Shown: positions 9,701 through 18,583, counted from the first letter of the stretch. The stretch is 64,000 bases of DNA from Parundibacterium terreum (GCF_014636315.1 NZ_BMED01000008.1:180579-244578); one strand, 5' to 3'. Numbers and translations: made by a program. Notes: a model not told the origin generated them from the letters alone.

Positions 9701-11863
9701 GTCGGTAGACAAGGCGGCAACTGCAGCGGTGGACAGGGCCGCAACATCGCGAGTTTCCAGAGCAGCGACTTGATCTGTGGACAGAGCAGCTACTTGAGCT
9801 GTTTTCAGTGCGCCGACTTGTGCAGTAGTCAAGCCTACAACCTGATCCGTGGTCAGACCTTTGGAGATCTGGTCTGTAGTCAAGGCAGCGACTTCAGCGG
9901 TTGTAAAGGCGGCAACTTGCGCTACTGTCATGCCCAGGGAAATCTGGTCTGTAGACAGAGCTGCAACATTGGCAGTACCCAATGCAGCGACATCGCGTGT
10001 TTCCAGAGCGTGAACCTGATCGGTGCTCAATGCTACAACTTGCGATGTTTTCAGAGCGCCGACTTGTGCTGTAGACAGCGCTACGACCTGGTCAGTAGTC
10101 AGGCCTTTGGAGATCTGGTCTGTTGTCAATGCAGCGATTGCAGCGGTACTCAAGACAGCCAGGTCACGTGTTTCCAGTGCAGCGATCTGGTCGGTAGACA
10201 ATGCTACAACTTGCGCTGTTTTCAGTGCACCAACTTGTGCTGTGGTCAGTGCCACGACTTGATCAGTAGTCAGACCTTTGGAGATCTGGTCTGTCGTCAA
10301 CGCAGCGATCGCGGCGCTGGTCAGGGCAGCGACTTGCGCAGTGCTCAAACCTTTAGAAATCTGGTCTGTGGTCAATGCTGCAATATTGGCCGAGCTCAGA
10401 GCGGCGATGTCACGTGTTTCCAGTGCACGTACCTGATCGGTGCTCAAGGCAACAACTTGCGCGGATTTCAATGCGCCGACTTGTGCAGTAGACAGGGCAA
10501 CGATTTGATCTGTTGTCAGACCTTTGGAGATTTGGTCTGTTGTCAACGCAGCGATTGCAGCGGTGCTCAAGACAGCCAGGTCACGTGTTTCCAATGCAGC
10601 GATCTGGTCGGTAGACAAGGCTACAACCTGGGCTGTTTTCAGCGATGCTACCTGGGCTGTGGTCAGTGCCACGACCTGGTTAGTAGTCAGGCCTTTAGCA
10701 ACCTGGTCTGTTGTCAATGCGCCGATTTGCGCACTTGTCAACGCAGCTACTTGGGCAGTGCTCAGGCCTTTGGAGATCTGGTCGGTAGACAGGGCGGCAA
10801 CGGCACCGGTGGACAGGGCAGCAACGTCGCGGGTTTCCAGCGCAGCCACCTGGTCGGTCGTCAAGGATGCAACCTGTGCTGTTTTCAGCGAAGCTACTTG
10901 TATTGTGGTCAATGCAACGACCTGGTCAGTAGTCAAGCCTTTGGAGATTTGGTCAGTCGTCAGCGCGCCAACTTCAGCGGTGGTGAAGGCAGCTATTTGT
11001 GCAGCAGTCAAACCTTGGGAAATCTGGTCTGTAGACAGTGCTGCAACGTTGGCAGAACCCAATGCAGCAACGTCGCGTGTTTCCAGTGCGTGAACCTGGT
11101 CAGTAGTCAGCGATGCAACTTGCGCCGTTTTCAGTGCACCGACTTGTGCGGTAGTCAGGGCAACGACTTGATCAGTGGTCAAGCCTTTAGAGATCTGGTC
11201 TGTCGTCAGGGCGTTGATTGCTGCTGTAGTCAGCGCAGCCAGATCACGTGTTTCCAGTGCAGCTACCTGGTCAGTCGTCAATGCAACGATCTGGCTGGTT
11301 TTGATGCCGGCAACTTGTGCAGTGGTCAGGGCGACAACTTGGTCAGTAGTCAGGCCTTTGGAGATCTGGTCTGTAGTCAACGCATTGATTTCGCCTGTGG
11401 TCATGGCGGCAACCTGTGCAGCGCTCAAGCCTTTAGAAATCTGGTCGGTAGTCAGTGCAGCAATATTGGTAGTACCCAAAGCGGCGACATCGCGAGTTTC
11501 CAGCGCGTGTACCTGATCGGTAGTCAATGCAATGATCTGGGAGGTTTTCAGTGCAGCTACTTGCGCTGTCGTGAGGCCAACTACTTGATCAGTGGTCAGA
11601 GCCAGCCTGATCTGGTCAGTGGTCAGTGCTGCGATAGTGGAGGTGGTGAACGCAGCAACGTCGCGTGTTTCGAAAGCGGGGATCTGATCTGTAGTGAATG
11701 CAACAATCTGAGAGGTTTTAAAAGCACCGACTTGAGCAGTAGTCAACGCAATGATTTGATCAGTCGACAAAGCGATGATGTCATCAGTTGAGGCACCGGC
11801 AATTTGGGCTGTAGTGAGCGCAGCGATTTGCGCGGTGGTCATACTTGAAAAAATCGAACTCAT
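6749..11863 (-). CDS. Giant type I-secreted repeat protein (putative adhesin) with calcium-binding C-terminal region
   Basis: 1704 residues, no Sec signal. About 1400 N-terminal residues are octapeptides of the form L-T-T-x-Q-V-x-A. A variant LETRDVAA recurs 18 times, plus one ETQD, at exact 57- or 82-residue spacings. From about residue 1420 the sequence changes to DxNxDG loops: LDLNGDGIKT, LDRNHDGIINDGSELFG, LDSNHDNVISS, VDKNSDGISEAGEL. These resemble EF-hand/RTX-type calcium sites common at the C-terminus of type I substrates. It lies downstream of HlyB- and HlyD-like genes on the same strand, so it is very probably their substrate, folding on calcium outside the cell. Start: ATG with GGAGG. 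An attachment/biofilm role is inferred, not shown. Confidence 0.85.
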   Translation of the reverse strand: MSSIFSSMTTAQIAALTTAQIAGASTDDIIALSTDQIIALTTAQVGAFKTSQIVAFTTDQIPAFETRDVAAFTTSTIAALTTDQIRLALTTDQVVGLTTAQVAALKTSQIIALTTDQVHALETRDVAALGTTNIAALTTDQISKGLSAAQVAAMTTGEINALTTDQISKGLTTDQVVALTTAQVAGIKTSQIVALTTDQVAALETRDLAALTTAAINALTTDQISKGLTTDQVVALTTAQVGALKTAQVASLTTDQVHALETRDVAALGSANVAALSTDQISQGLTAAQIAAFTTAEVGALTTDQISKGLTTDQVVALTTIQVASLKTAQVASLTTDQVAALETRDVAALSTGAVAALSTDQISKGLSTAQVAALTSAQIGALTTDQVAKGLTTNQVVALTTAQVASLKTAQVVALSTDQIAALETRDLAVLSTAAIAALTTDQISKGLTTDQIVALSTAQVGALKSAQVVALSTDQVRALETRDIAALSSANIAALTTDQISKGLSTAQVAALTSAAIAALTTDQISKGLTTDQVVALTTAQVGALKTAQVVALSTDQIAALETRDLAVLSTAAIAALTTDQISKGLTTDQVVALSTAQVGALKTSQVVALSTDQVHALETRDVAALGTANVAALSTDQISLGMTVAQVAAFTTAEVAALTTDQISKGLTTDQVVGLTTAQVGALKTAQVAALSTDQVAALETRDVAALSTAAVAALSTDQISKGLSASQVGAMTSAQIGALTTDQISKGLTTDQVVALTTAQVGALKTAQIVAFSTDQIAALETRDLAVLSTAAIAALTTDQISKGLTTDQVVALSTAQVGALKTSQVVALSTDQVHALETRDVAALGTANVAALTTDQISQGLSTAQVAALTSAEIAALTTDQISKGLTTDQVVALTTAQVGALKTSQVVALSTDQVAAIETRDLAVLSTAAIAALTTDQISKGLTTDQVVALSTAQVGALKTAQVVALTTDQVHALETRDVAALGSANVAALTTDQISKGLTAAQVAAFTTAEVAALTTDQVSKGLTTDQVVALSTTQVAALKTAQVASLTTDQVAALETRDVASLSTAAVAALTTDQISKGLSAAQVAAMTTGQINALTTDQISKGLTTDQVVALTTAQVAGLKTTQVVALTTDEVAALETRDLAAMTTASIAALTTDQISKGLTTDQVVALSTAQVGALKTSQVVALTTDQVAALETRDVAALGSANVAALTTDQVSKGLTTAQIAALTTAEVGALTTDQVSKGLTTDQVVALTTAQVASLKTSQVVALTTDQVHALETRDVAALSTNAVAALTTDQISKGFTTAQIAALTTAEIGALTTDQVSKALSTDQIVALTTAQVAAMKTAQVAALTTDQLQAMETQDVKALTTSAINHLTTSQVSHLTTDQIVALTTAQVEALSSTQTMALTSDQIPAFTTAQISHLKVTSPIILDLNGDGIKTQSIASGVEFDLFASGNKVNTGWVSSSDGLLVLDRNHDGIINDGSELFGNATNTSTGGKASDGYAALSELDSNHDNVISSADTAFGDLKVWVDKNSDGISEAGELSSLTDLGITKLNLDASKTSVKDNGNWLGLVSSYETADGKTHAMGDVWFVADKNQQPADLKSNVSSLSQAIGAFDSAQTAAAGAPAISGVLGGNSSSNASTAANVATIVDVMKNFDANGNLVNGSGTPAMLAGQTGGGQGILNPNNNGILAPSHK
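8424..11663 (-). repeat. Three tandem 1080-bp coding repeats inside the secreted protein gene
   Basis: Using the codons for ETRD as anchors, distances between anchors from 8007 to 11664 are exactly 246 or 171 bp, with no indel. Their order repeats as 246-171-246-171-246, which makes 1080 bp (360 residues). Equivalent positions one period apart are more alike than neighbours: for example, the variant reading LAVLSTAAIAA recurs at matching places, as does the GxANVAA variant. The nesting is therefore 8 residues, then 57/82 residues, then 360 residues. Read directly from the DNA by hand. Confidence 0.85.
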
Positions 11864-12231
11864 ATTGCAACCTCCAGAGAGCTACCTGTTTTAGTGATAT
11901 TTATCCACACCAAACCAGCATCATGAAACTTGATACTGGGCTAATGCGGAAGTGAATTTTATTGCGACAGTAAGTAATGGCGACAGAAAATCTTTGGTTC
12001 TTAAATGAAATAAGAGGATTTTTTATTCTCAGATTTTCATCAAGAAAGCCGTCAAAATTTCTACTTTGATCGGCCTCTGGACATTTAACGGCAGGAAATT
12101 TTGAATGTTTAGGGTAGTTCGAAAAAAAATTTCCGTGCGGTATTATTAATTTGCAGGAAGAACTACCCTATTTGACATGATAGGGTTTGGGAAAGCGCTG
12201 CACAGGCGTGGAGTGCTGTGCTTATACTTGT
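11864..12231 (-). promoter_or_regulatory. Leader between hlyD-like gene and repeat protein, with competing inverted repeats
   Basis: 368 bp without a gene. AGGGTAGTTC (12111-12120) and GAACTACCCT (12160-12169) form a perfect 10-bp inverted repeat around 39 bases that include a T8 tract on the coding strand. CCCTA (12166-12170) can instead pair with TAGGG (12181-12185). The two hairpins share bases and are mutually exclusive. This could be an mRNA switch or processing site uncoupling the substrate from its transporter, or a DNA operator. The structure is seen; the role is unknown. Confidence 0.45.
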
Positions 12232-13590
12232 TTAAGGTTCGCGAAGACCTTCGTCCAGTGCCTTGGTGAGGGGCCATAACAGGTAAGACATTACAGAGCG
12301 TTTGCCGACGACGATCTCAGCAGAAAGAGTCATACCAGGCAAAAGCCTTGCCTTTTCCGTCATTTTTTTCAAGCCGACCTTGCCTATGCCCAGCCTGCTG
12401 ACATAGTAGGCATCCAGTCCCTGGCCCAGATTGCCGGCATCGCGCTTGAAGGCATCTTCACTGATGGTGCGGACTTCCGCTGATAAGGTGCCATGCTGCT
12501 GGAAGGGGAAGGCATCCAGCTTCACATGCACTTTGTCATGCAGCTTGATATAGCCCACATCGACGGAGTCAATCTGTACTTCCGCCTCAAGCTCGGTGCC
12601 TACCGGTACCAGCGTGAACAGCGGCTCTGCTTCTTTGATGATGGAGCCGAGTGACAATTTCGCAATATCCAGCACTACGGCATCGGAAGGTGCGACCAGC
12701 GTGATCAATTTGTTACGGCGGTCAGCTTTTTGTAATTGTTCTGTCACAGAGTTGCGGTCCCGAGTGGTGGATAGCAAATCTTCCATCGCTTTTTGTCGCC
12801 AGCTTTTCTCAAAGGCTGCTTTTTCTGCAGTCGAGCCCGCCAGTTCGCGCTTGATTTCATTTTCGCGATTCTTGGTATTGAGCATTTCCCTTTCGACTTC
12901 AAGACGTTTGTCCTGTGCTGCCAGGTAGTTGGCGCGGGCGCCGTATTGTTGTTCTACCAGCTTTTCCTGCATTGCTTCCATTTCGCGCAGATACTGCACG
13001 CGCGATTCCAGCAACTGCTGGTCTTTGCGGTTGGTTTCCAGTGAAGCACGCAAGCGGGCGACTGTTTCTTCCAGCCTGGTTAATTGGGCCTGGTAGTTGG
13101 CCTGGCGTTCCAGCGAGAGCCTTGCCTGCAACTGTGTATCGGCATTGGCAGCCGGCGTATTTGGATTCTTTGCGCCGCCGAGTTCCGCTTCCAGGTTTTT
13201 GGATTGCGTTTCCAGGCTGCTTAGCCGGCTTTTCAGCTCAGCCTGGTCTGCCCCGGCAAAGGTGGCGTCCAGCACTGCCAGTACTTGCCCTTTTTTTACG
13301 ACTTGGCCTACCTGCACGTTGATGGTCTGGATGATAGAGGTTTCCAGCGGCTGCACGATGATATTGGAAGAGGGCGTTACCAGCTTGCCGCGCGCAACAA
13401 CTACCTTATCAATTTTCGCAAAAGAGGCAAAAATGATAAATGTGAAGAGGCCTGCCACCAGCACCAGCAAGGTAATACGTGCCAGGCGCGGCAGAGGGCG
13501 GCGTTCGATTTCGTCTGCGTCAGGCAGGAATTCGACGACGGTCAGGTCCTCGGCGGCCTTGTTTACAGGTGGCTTGTTTGTTGATTCCAT
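12232..13590 (-). CDS. HlyD-family type I secretion membrane fusion protein
   Basis: 452 residues. There is a short cytoplasmic N-terminus, one membrane segment (about residues 38-60, LARITLLVLVAGLFTFIIFA), a lipoyl/barrel-sandwich half-motif (KLVTPSSNIIVQPLE and VGQVVKKGQVLAVLD), a long alpha-helical hairpin (about 110-290, coiled-coil-like), and a C-terminal beta-barrel region with VAPSDAVV and RLLPGMTLSAEIVVGKRSV. This is the adaptor that bridges the ABC transporter and an outer-membrane TolC-type channel. Its start overlaps the 3' end of the HlyB-like gene by 28 bp, so the two are translationally linked. No TolC homologue lies in the window. The ribosome site is weak. The family assignment is secure; the substrate is inferred from the adjacent giant protein. 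Confidence 0.93.
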   Translation of the reverse strand: MESTNKPPVNKAAEDLTVVEFLPDADEIERRPLPRLARITLLVLVAGLFTFIIFASFAKIDKVVVARGKLVTPSSNIIVQPLETSIIQTINVQVGQVVKKGQVLAVLDATFAGADQAELKSRLSSLETQSKNLEAELGGAKNPNTPAANADTQLQARLSLERQANYQAQLTRLEETVARLRASLETNRKDQQLLESRVQYLREMEAMQEKLVEQQYGARANYLAAQDKRLEVEREMLNTKNRENEIKRELAGSTAEKAAFEKSWRQKAMEDLLSTTRDRNSVTEQLQKADRRNKLITLVAPSDAVVLDIAKLSLGSIIKEAEPLFTLVPVGTELEAEVQIDSVDVGYIKLHDKVHVKLDAFPFQQHGTLSAEVRTISEDAFKRDAGNLGQGLDAYYVSRLGIGKVGLKKMTEKARLLPGMTLSAEIVVGKRSVMSYLLWPLTKALDEGLREP

Positions 13591-15704
13591 AGATGTGCAT
13601 AAGTAGAGCTACTGATGAGCAATTCGGAATGGCGGCCGCTATCGACCAGCTTCCCTTGTTGCATGACCAGGATGGCATCGGCGTTGACCAGGGTCGACAG
13701 CCTGTGCGAAATCATGATGACCGTCCTGCCCACGGCGATACGGGACAGGTTATTGATGAAGATTGCTTCGCTTTCCGGATCCAGCGCGCTGGCGGCCTCA
13801 TCCAGGATCAGCACCGGCGGATTGGACAGTAGCGAACGGGCAATGGACAGCCTTTGCTTTTGGCCGCCACTGAGGTTGGCCGCATTTTCTTCCAGCAGCG
13901 TATCGTAACCCTGTGGCATTCTTTCGATGAATTCATCGGCGCCGGCCGCTTGCGCAACGGCGACGATCTCTTCAAAAGTGGCGTCCGGCTTGGTCGCAGA
14001 GATGTTTTCGCGTATCGAGCCGCGGAACAGGAAATTTTCCTGCAAGACCACGCCTACCTGTTTGCGCAGGTGAGACAGATCTATTTCGCGCGAATCTATG
14101 CCGTCAAAACGGATGATACCTTCTTGTATTCCGTACAAGCCCTGGATCATCTTGGTCAGCGTGGTCTTGCCGGAACCGCTGCGGCCGACAATGCCGATCA
14201 CCGTGCCGGACTGGATTGTGAACGTGGTCCTGTCCAGTGCCGTGTTCGTCGCGCCGGGATAGCGGAAGGTCACATTGTCAAAGCTGATCTCGCCCTTGAA
14301 CTGCGGGCGCAGGCCACCTGCACCGGCGCGTCCTTCAGGTGGACGATTCATCACCTCGCCCAGCATGCGTACCGACAGGGCCGTTTCCTGGTATTCATTG
14401 ACCAGGCTGACTATCTGCACCAGCGGCGAGACCACGCGGCCGGAAATCATCTGGAAGGCGATCAATGCGCCGACTGTCATGGTCTGGTCAAATACTGCCT
14501 GCGCGCCGATGACGATGATGATCACAGGCAGCAGCTTGCCCAGGAAATCGGTAATGGCATTGGCGGTAATGGAAATCTGGCCTACCTTGAAATGGCTGCT
14601 GATCGCATCTGCCGAACGCTGGTCCCAGGTTTTCCTTTGTATCGGTTCTATCGCCAGTGATTTCACCGTGCGCATGCCGTGTATGGTTTCCACCAGCATG
14701 GCCTGGCGCTTGCCTTCGGCCGTGTACATTTTGTTCAGCCGGCGCTGATAGGTCGGTACCAGAATGGCAACCACGCCGCCTATCAATACCGTAAACATCA
14801 GTGTGATGCCGGCCAAAGGCACGGAGTAGGTAAACAACAAGGGAAGGAACAGGAACAGCGCGGTGGCGTCCAGGCCGATAAAAAACAGGCGGCCAGTCAG
14901 GAACTGGCGTATCCGCTCCAGTTGCTGCATATGGCGGGTAATCACGCCGGCAGTCGTTGTCTCGAAATAATCGATGGGCAGTGAAATCAGATGCGAGAAC
15001 ACGCGCCGGGTCAGCCGCATGTCTATCTTGTTGGTCGCAGCCAGCGTCAGGTATTGGCGCAAGAAGCCGAAGGTGGCGTCAAACATCAATGCCAGCACCA
15101 CGCCCACGCCCAGCACCCATAGCGTTGAATTACTCTGGTGTACCAGCACCTTGTCCAGCACCAGCTGGAAGAAAATCGGCGATGATAGCGCCAGTACGTG
15201 CAGGCACAGCGCCGCAATGATGATGTCGCGAAAAGCCGCCTTCTGTTTCAATATTTCAGGAATGAACCAGCGCAGCCCAAAAGGCTGGTTGGGGTCGGTG
15301 ATGGCATGTTGCCGTTTCAATAGCACGACCTCGCCACCCCAGCGGCTGCAGAACTGCTCCTTGTCCACGACAATAACGGTGGCGCGGTCTGCCTTGGGGT
15401 CAAGGATGGCAACCTTGCCATCGCCTTCCTTGCGTACGCCGACGATGATCACGCCTTCGCCGGTGTTCAGCCTGCCCAGGATAGGGAATACGCCGGCCTG
15501 GCCCATCAGGGTTTGCCAACTGAATTTCTCGGTCTTTGCTTTCAGGCCTATTTCAGAAGCGATGCGTTCCAGCATGGCGGCTGGCGGGTCTTCTGCAGCC
15601 AGCGCATAGTCGTCGATCAGCCGCTCAGGGTTGATCTGCAGCCCATGATGCTGCGCAATCGCAGTCAGACACTGAATTACCGAGTGAGGAAATTTTTCTT
15701 GCAT
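13563..15704 (-). CDS. HlyB-type type I secretion ABC transporter with C39-like domain
   Basis: 713 residues in three parts. Residues 1-130 are a C39-peptidase-like domain. At the position of the catalytic Cys (14 residues before the G of AIAQHHG) there is Ser, and the catalytic His region reads GEGVIIVGV, so protease activity is not expected, as in RTX-type transporters whose substrates keep a C-terminal signal. Residues about 150-430 hold the membrane domain. The C-terminal ATPase has Walker A GRSGSGKTT, Q-loop VGVVLQENFLF, signature LSGGQKQR, Walker B VLILDEAASALD and H-loop MISHRLS. It is the first gene of the operon feeding HlyD and the giant repeat protein. No strong Shine-Dalgarno precedes its ATG. 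Confidence 0.94.
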   Translation of the reverse strand: MQEKFPHSVIQCLTAIAQHHGLQINPERLIDDYALAAEDPPAAMLERIASEIGLKAKTEKFSWQTLMGQAGVFPILGRLNTGEGVIIVGVRKEGDGKVAILDPKADRATVIVVDKEQFCSRWGGEVVLLKRQHAITDPNQPFGLRWFIPEILKQKAAFRDIIIAALCLHVLALSSPIFFQLVLDKVLVHQSNSTLWVLGVGVVLALMFDATFGFLRQYLTLAATNKIDMRLTRRVFSHLISLPIDYFETTTAGVITRHMQQLERIRQFLTGRLFFIGLDATALFLFLPLLFTYSVPLAGITLMFTVLIGGVVAILVPTYQRRLNKMYTAEGKRQAMLVETIHGMRTVKSLAIEPIQRKTWDQRSADAISSHFKVGQISITANAITDFLGKLLPVIIIVIGAQAVFDQTMTVGALIAFQMISGRVVSPLVQIVSLVNEYQETALSVRMLGEVMNRPPEGRAGAGGLRPQFKGEISFDNVTFRYPGATNTALDRTTFTIQSGTVIGIVGRSGSGKTTLTKMIQGLYGIQEGIIRFDGIDSREIDLSHLRKQVGVVLQENFLFRGSIRENISATKPDATFEEIVAVAQAAGADEFIERMPQGYDTLLEENAANLSGGQKQRLSIARSLLSNPPVLILDEAASALDPESEAIFINNLSRIAVGRTVIMISHRLSTLVNADAILVMQQGKLVDSGRHSELLISSSTYAHLWNQQTSHL

Positions 15705-16135
15705 CGATCGTGATTTATGGGGTGTAAAGAGTATGCAATTTAAAATCTTGGCCCGATAAGATGTGCATTATGTATTTATCGATAGACAAGCAAGCTGCAT
15801 AGTACAGCCTGGCGCGCGCAACATTCATCAGGAAAGCATGCAATATAGGCTTCTATTCGTTATCTGGATGTTTGTCGACGCTGCCATCCGGTATTTTCTT
15901 ATGCCTGGGTCTGGATTATGGCACGCGGTCTCATCGGATGACACCGGCGTGGCAAATACATCACATTGTTACCGTAGAGCAAAAAATTTTACCACGTTCG
16001 CTGCTCCAGATATACCGCTGCGTGCTTTAGATACCGATAAACCCTGCAAACAGCGGCAATCCTGTCAATACTTGCTAGGCGACAGTTTGGTCCGGATACT
16101 TAACTGGAATTATTCTGGAGCGGCCTGCCAAGGAC
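15705..16135. other. Gene-free stretch upstream of the type I secretion operon
   Basis: 431 bp between the HlyB-like start and the stop of the diguanylate cyclase, both on the minus strand. It should contain the operon promoter, but I could not pick convincing -35/-10 elements. A 128-codon reading frame on the plus strand (15763-16149) has no ribosome site, runs into the next gene and has no recognisable domain, so I do not call it. Confidence 0.5.
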
Positions 16136-17794
16136 TTAATCTGCTTTGATAACCCTGTTTTTGCCGGTATTTTTTGCTTCATACATGGCTTTATCCGCGC
16201 GCTTGACAACAGATTCCTGGGTTTCCCTTGGTTCGCGTAGCGCAACGCCGGCGCTGAAGGTAATCAGCAGGCGCTCATTATTGACCAGGAAAAAATGCTT
16301 GGTCAGTTCGCGTTGCACGCGTGTCATCGCCTGGGCTGCTTCATCCAGATTGGTTTCCGGCATCACAATCAGGAATTCCTCGCCGCCGTAACGCGCAATG
16401 ACGTCGATAGAGCGCAAGGTCTGTTTGACGATGCGTACCAGATGCACAAGTGCCTCATCGCCGGCAGCATGGCCATGCATGTCATTGAGTTTTTTGAAGT
16501 TGTCCAGGTCCAGCATGGCCGCGCACAAGGGAGTGCCGCGGCGGTCTGCGCGATCCGCTTCGCGATCGAACACATCGTCCAGCCCGCGCCGGTTCAGGCT
16601 ACCTGTCAGTTCATCTTCGCGTACCAATTCACTCATGTGCGCGAGCTTTTCTTCCAGCTCCTTGATCCTGTCTTCGGCTTCTTTGACTTCTTTTTGTGCT
16701 GCCAGCATCATGTCGCGCGAGCGTATTGCTTCGGATTGCACCAGCTTGGTTTCGTCCAGCATCGAGCTGACCAGTTTGCCAACTTCCAAGCCGTCCTTGG
16801 CCTGGCTGATTTTTTTCGAATAGCCGTCCATCTTTGCATGGTAGTTGCCGGTGCTGTTGGCGATCACTTCCAGGCGGTCGATAAAGGTCGTCATCATGTT
16901 CTTTACCGACGACTGCGATTCGGCAATGCTGTTTTTCAGCGCAGCCTGTTTGTAGATGACATCCTTCAGGCTGCGGGTCGCATCTTGCAATGCGCGGTGA
17001 TCGATAGGACCTGAAATCAGGTTCTGCACGACTTCAATTTGCCCTCGCAGCCAATTGTCATGGTCCAGCAGTTCATGCACGTTTTCCAACAGCAGGCTAA
17101 ACAGGCGCAACAGCAACTCCTGCTGCTCGGCGCTGTCACCGCTCTTCAATTCTATCTGGAAGCATAACTGCTTCAAGCGCGCAGCAACCTGGTTCAGGCT
17201 GTTCTCGTTGGTCGCTTCTTTGACAGCAGTACCCAGCGCCTCAGCATCGGCGGCCAGCTTGGGTGTGGTCTGGAGTAGCGAAGTCAGTGCCAGCGACAGG
17301 GTGCGGTACAGCGAATCCTTCAGGATGCGCACCATAGGCTCATCTTCGGCGAAGCTGTCGACTAAAGAAATGCCGGAACTGAGGGAGGGGGCGGGCGGCG
17401 GTATGTCATCCACCAGGCTGATCCCCTTGGATGCAGGTGGCGTGGCTGGCTTGGCCGATAGCTTTTCTACGAGCTGGTTCAAGCTCTTGCTGTAATCTTC
17501 CCAGTCTTTTGCCCTTACCGCGCGGCTTAGTCTCTGGCCGAACATGGCGATCTCTGGCGGAGACTTTTGCAGGCTGCTTGCAAAGCTTGTCAGCATTGCT
17601 TCTGCCTCGGATGCCTGTAGCGCTGCGATCTGTGCTTTTTTTGCCTCTTCGTCAGGCTCGCCGGAGATGTCCAGATATAGCTTGCGGTATGCGTCCGGCG
17701 TTGGCGCTATGCGCTCCAGTGCCAAACGCCGGAAGGTTTCCCTGGCAATGTCTGTGGGACTTTTGAATTGCGAGCTATTTGAATTATTTGACAT
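16136..17794 (-). CDS. Diguanylate cyclase with long coiled-coil sensory region
   Basis: 552 residues. The N-terminal 370 residues are mostly helical with heptad-like stretches and no membrane segment. A coiled coil (EVKEAEDRIKELEEKLAHM) leads into the GGDEF domain at about residue 385. The active site is GGEEF in VIARYGGEEFLIVMPE. The inhibitory I-site RxxD is present as RSID five residues before it, so feedback inhibition by c-di-GMP is expected. It converts two GTP to c-di-GMP in the cytoplasm. It lies upstream of the type I secretion operon on the same strand with a 431-bp gap. The enzymatic call is secure; the input signal is unknown. Confidence 0.93.
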   Translation of the reverse strand: MSNNSNSSQFKSPTDIARETFRRLALERIAPTPDAYRKLYLDISGEPDEEAKKAQIAALQASEAEAMLTSFASSLQKSPPEIAMFGQRLSRAVRAKDWEDYSKSLNQLVEKLSAKPATPPASKGISLVDDIPPPAPSLSSGISLVDSFAEDEPMVRILKDSLYRTLSLALTSLLQTTPKLAADAEALGTAVKEATNENSLNQVAARLKQLCFQIELKSGDSAEQQELLLRLFSLLLENVHELLDHDNWLRGQIEVVQNLISGPIDHRALQDATRSLKDVIYKQAALKNSIAESQSSVKNMMTTFIDRLEVIANSTGNYHAKMDGYSKKISQAKDGLEVGKLVSSMLDETKLVQSEAIRSRDMMLAAQKEVKEAEDRIKELEEKLAHMSELVREDELTGSLNRRGLDDVFDREADRADRRGTPLCAAMLDLDNFKKLNDMHGHAAGDEALVHLVRIVKQTLRSIDVIARYGGEEFLIVMPETNLDEAAQAMTRVQRELTKHFFLVNNERLLITFSAGVALREPRETQESVVKRADKAMYEAKNTGKNRVIKAD

Positions 17795-17935
17795 GACGCA
17801 AGCGAGCCGATGTTAAGTGACGAAACTTATTGGTATGGGGTGAGCAGTCCCCAATAGGTCCGATCGGCAGACAGTTAACTTCGCGCCTCACGAACCATGT
17901 CGATTCTAGAGGTTTTTCGCGAAGCAAGACAAATA

Positions 17936-18583
17936 TTATTCAACCAGTTGATTTTTTATTGCGTAGTGAGTCAGCTCGGCGTTGTGCCGCAGCTTCATTT
18001 TTAACAATACACGGGCGCGATATTCGCTGACAGTTTTGACAGAAAGTGAAAGCTCTTTGGCAATGTCGCTGACGGTCTTGCCGGAAGCGATCATGGTCAT
18101 GGTCTGGAATTCCCTGTCCGACAAGCTCTTGTGCAAGGCGCCATCGTGCGGCTGGTTCAGGTTATTGGCCAATTCCTGTGCCAGTTGTGTACTGACATAT
18201 TTCAGGCCTGCCGCCACTTGGCGTATCGCATCCAGTATGTCGGCCGCGCCGGCCTGTTTGTTCAGGTAGCCGGCGGCGCCCGCCTTATGCGAGCGTATCG
18301 CGTATTGTTCCTCGCTGTGGATGGAGAACATCAGTACCGAGATGGCGGGGATTTCTTTCTTGATCTGCTTCAGGACTTCGATGCCGTTGCGGTCAGGTAA
18401 AGAGATGTCCAGCAAGACAACGTCGCATTCCAATTGGCGCACTTGCTTGATTGCTTCCAGGCCGGTTTCTGCTTCGCCGGCGACGACAATATCCGCACTG
18501 CTGCCAATAATTTGTTTTAATCCTTCTCTCACTACCGCGTGATCGTCAACGATCAGTAGTTTGATTGCGGTGCTGTCAGTCAT
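17936..18583 (-). CDS. NarL/FixJ-family response regulator
   Basis: 215 residues. The receiver domain (about 6-125) shows the acidic pair in LLIVDDHAVVREG, the phospho-acceptor Asp in DVVLLDISLPDRNG and the conserved Lys in AGYLNKQAG. A LuxR-type helix-turn-helix follows (about 148-210, LSDREFQTMTMIASGKTVSD, then ELSLSVKTVSEYRARVL). It should bind DNA as a phosphorylated dimer. The architecture and the SIHSEEQYAIRSHKAGAAGY segment resemble UvrY/GacA and related global regulators. No histidine kinase lies in the window, so the partner is unknown. Start: ATG at 18583 with AAGG upstream. It is divergent from greB across 318 bp that hold no gene. Confidence 0.94.
   Translation of the reverse strand: MTDSTAIKLLIVDDHAVVREGLKQIIGSSADIVVAGEAETGLEAIKQVRQLECDVVLLDISLPDRNGIEVLKQIKKEIPAISVLMFSIHSEEQYAIRSHKAGAAGYLNKQAGAADILDAIRQVAAGLKYVSTQLAQELANNLNQPHDGALHKSLSDREFQTMTMIASGKTVSDIAKELSLSVKTVSEYRARVLLKMKLRHNAELTHYAIKNQLVE

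Noticed and set aside
7700..11791. A 1363-codon open frame on the plus strand opposite the giant repeat protein
   Set aside because: It mirrors the antisense of a low-complexity repeat gene with few stop codons; its Cys/Arg-rich translation lacks any domain or ribosome site, and the minus-strand frame has the start, terminator and operon context.
7590..11863. CRISPR array in the repeat region
   Set aside because: Repeats are in frame, adjoining, and encode a continuous protein; there are no unique spacers of constant length.
15763..16149. 128-codon plus-strand frame upstream of the type I operon
   Set aside because: No ribosome site, no recognisable domain, and it runs into the 3' end of the diguanylate cyclase.
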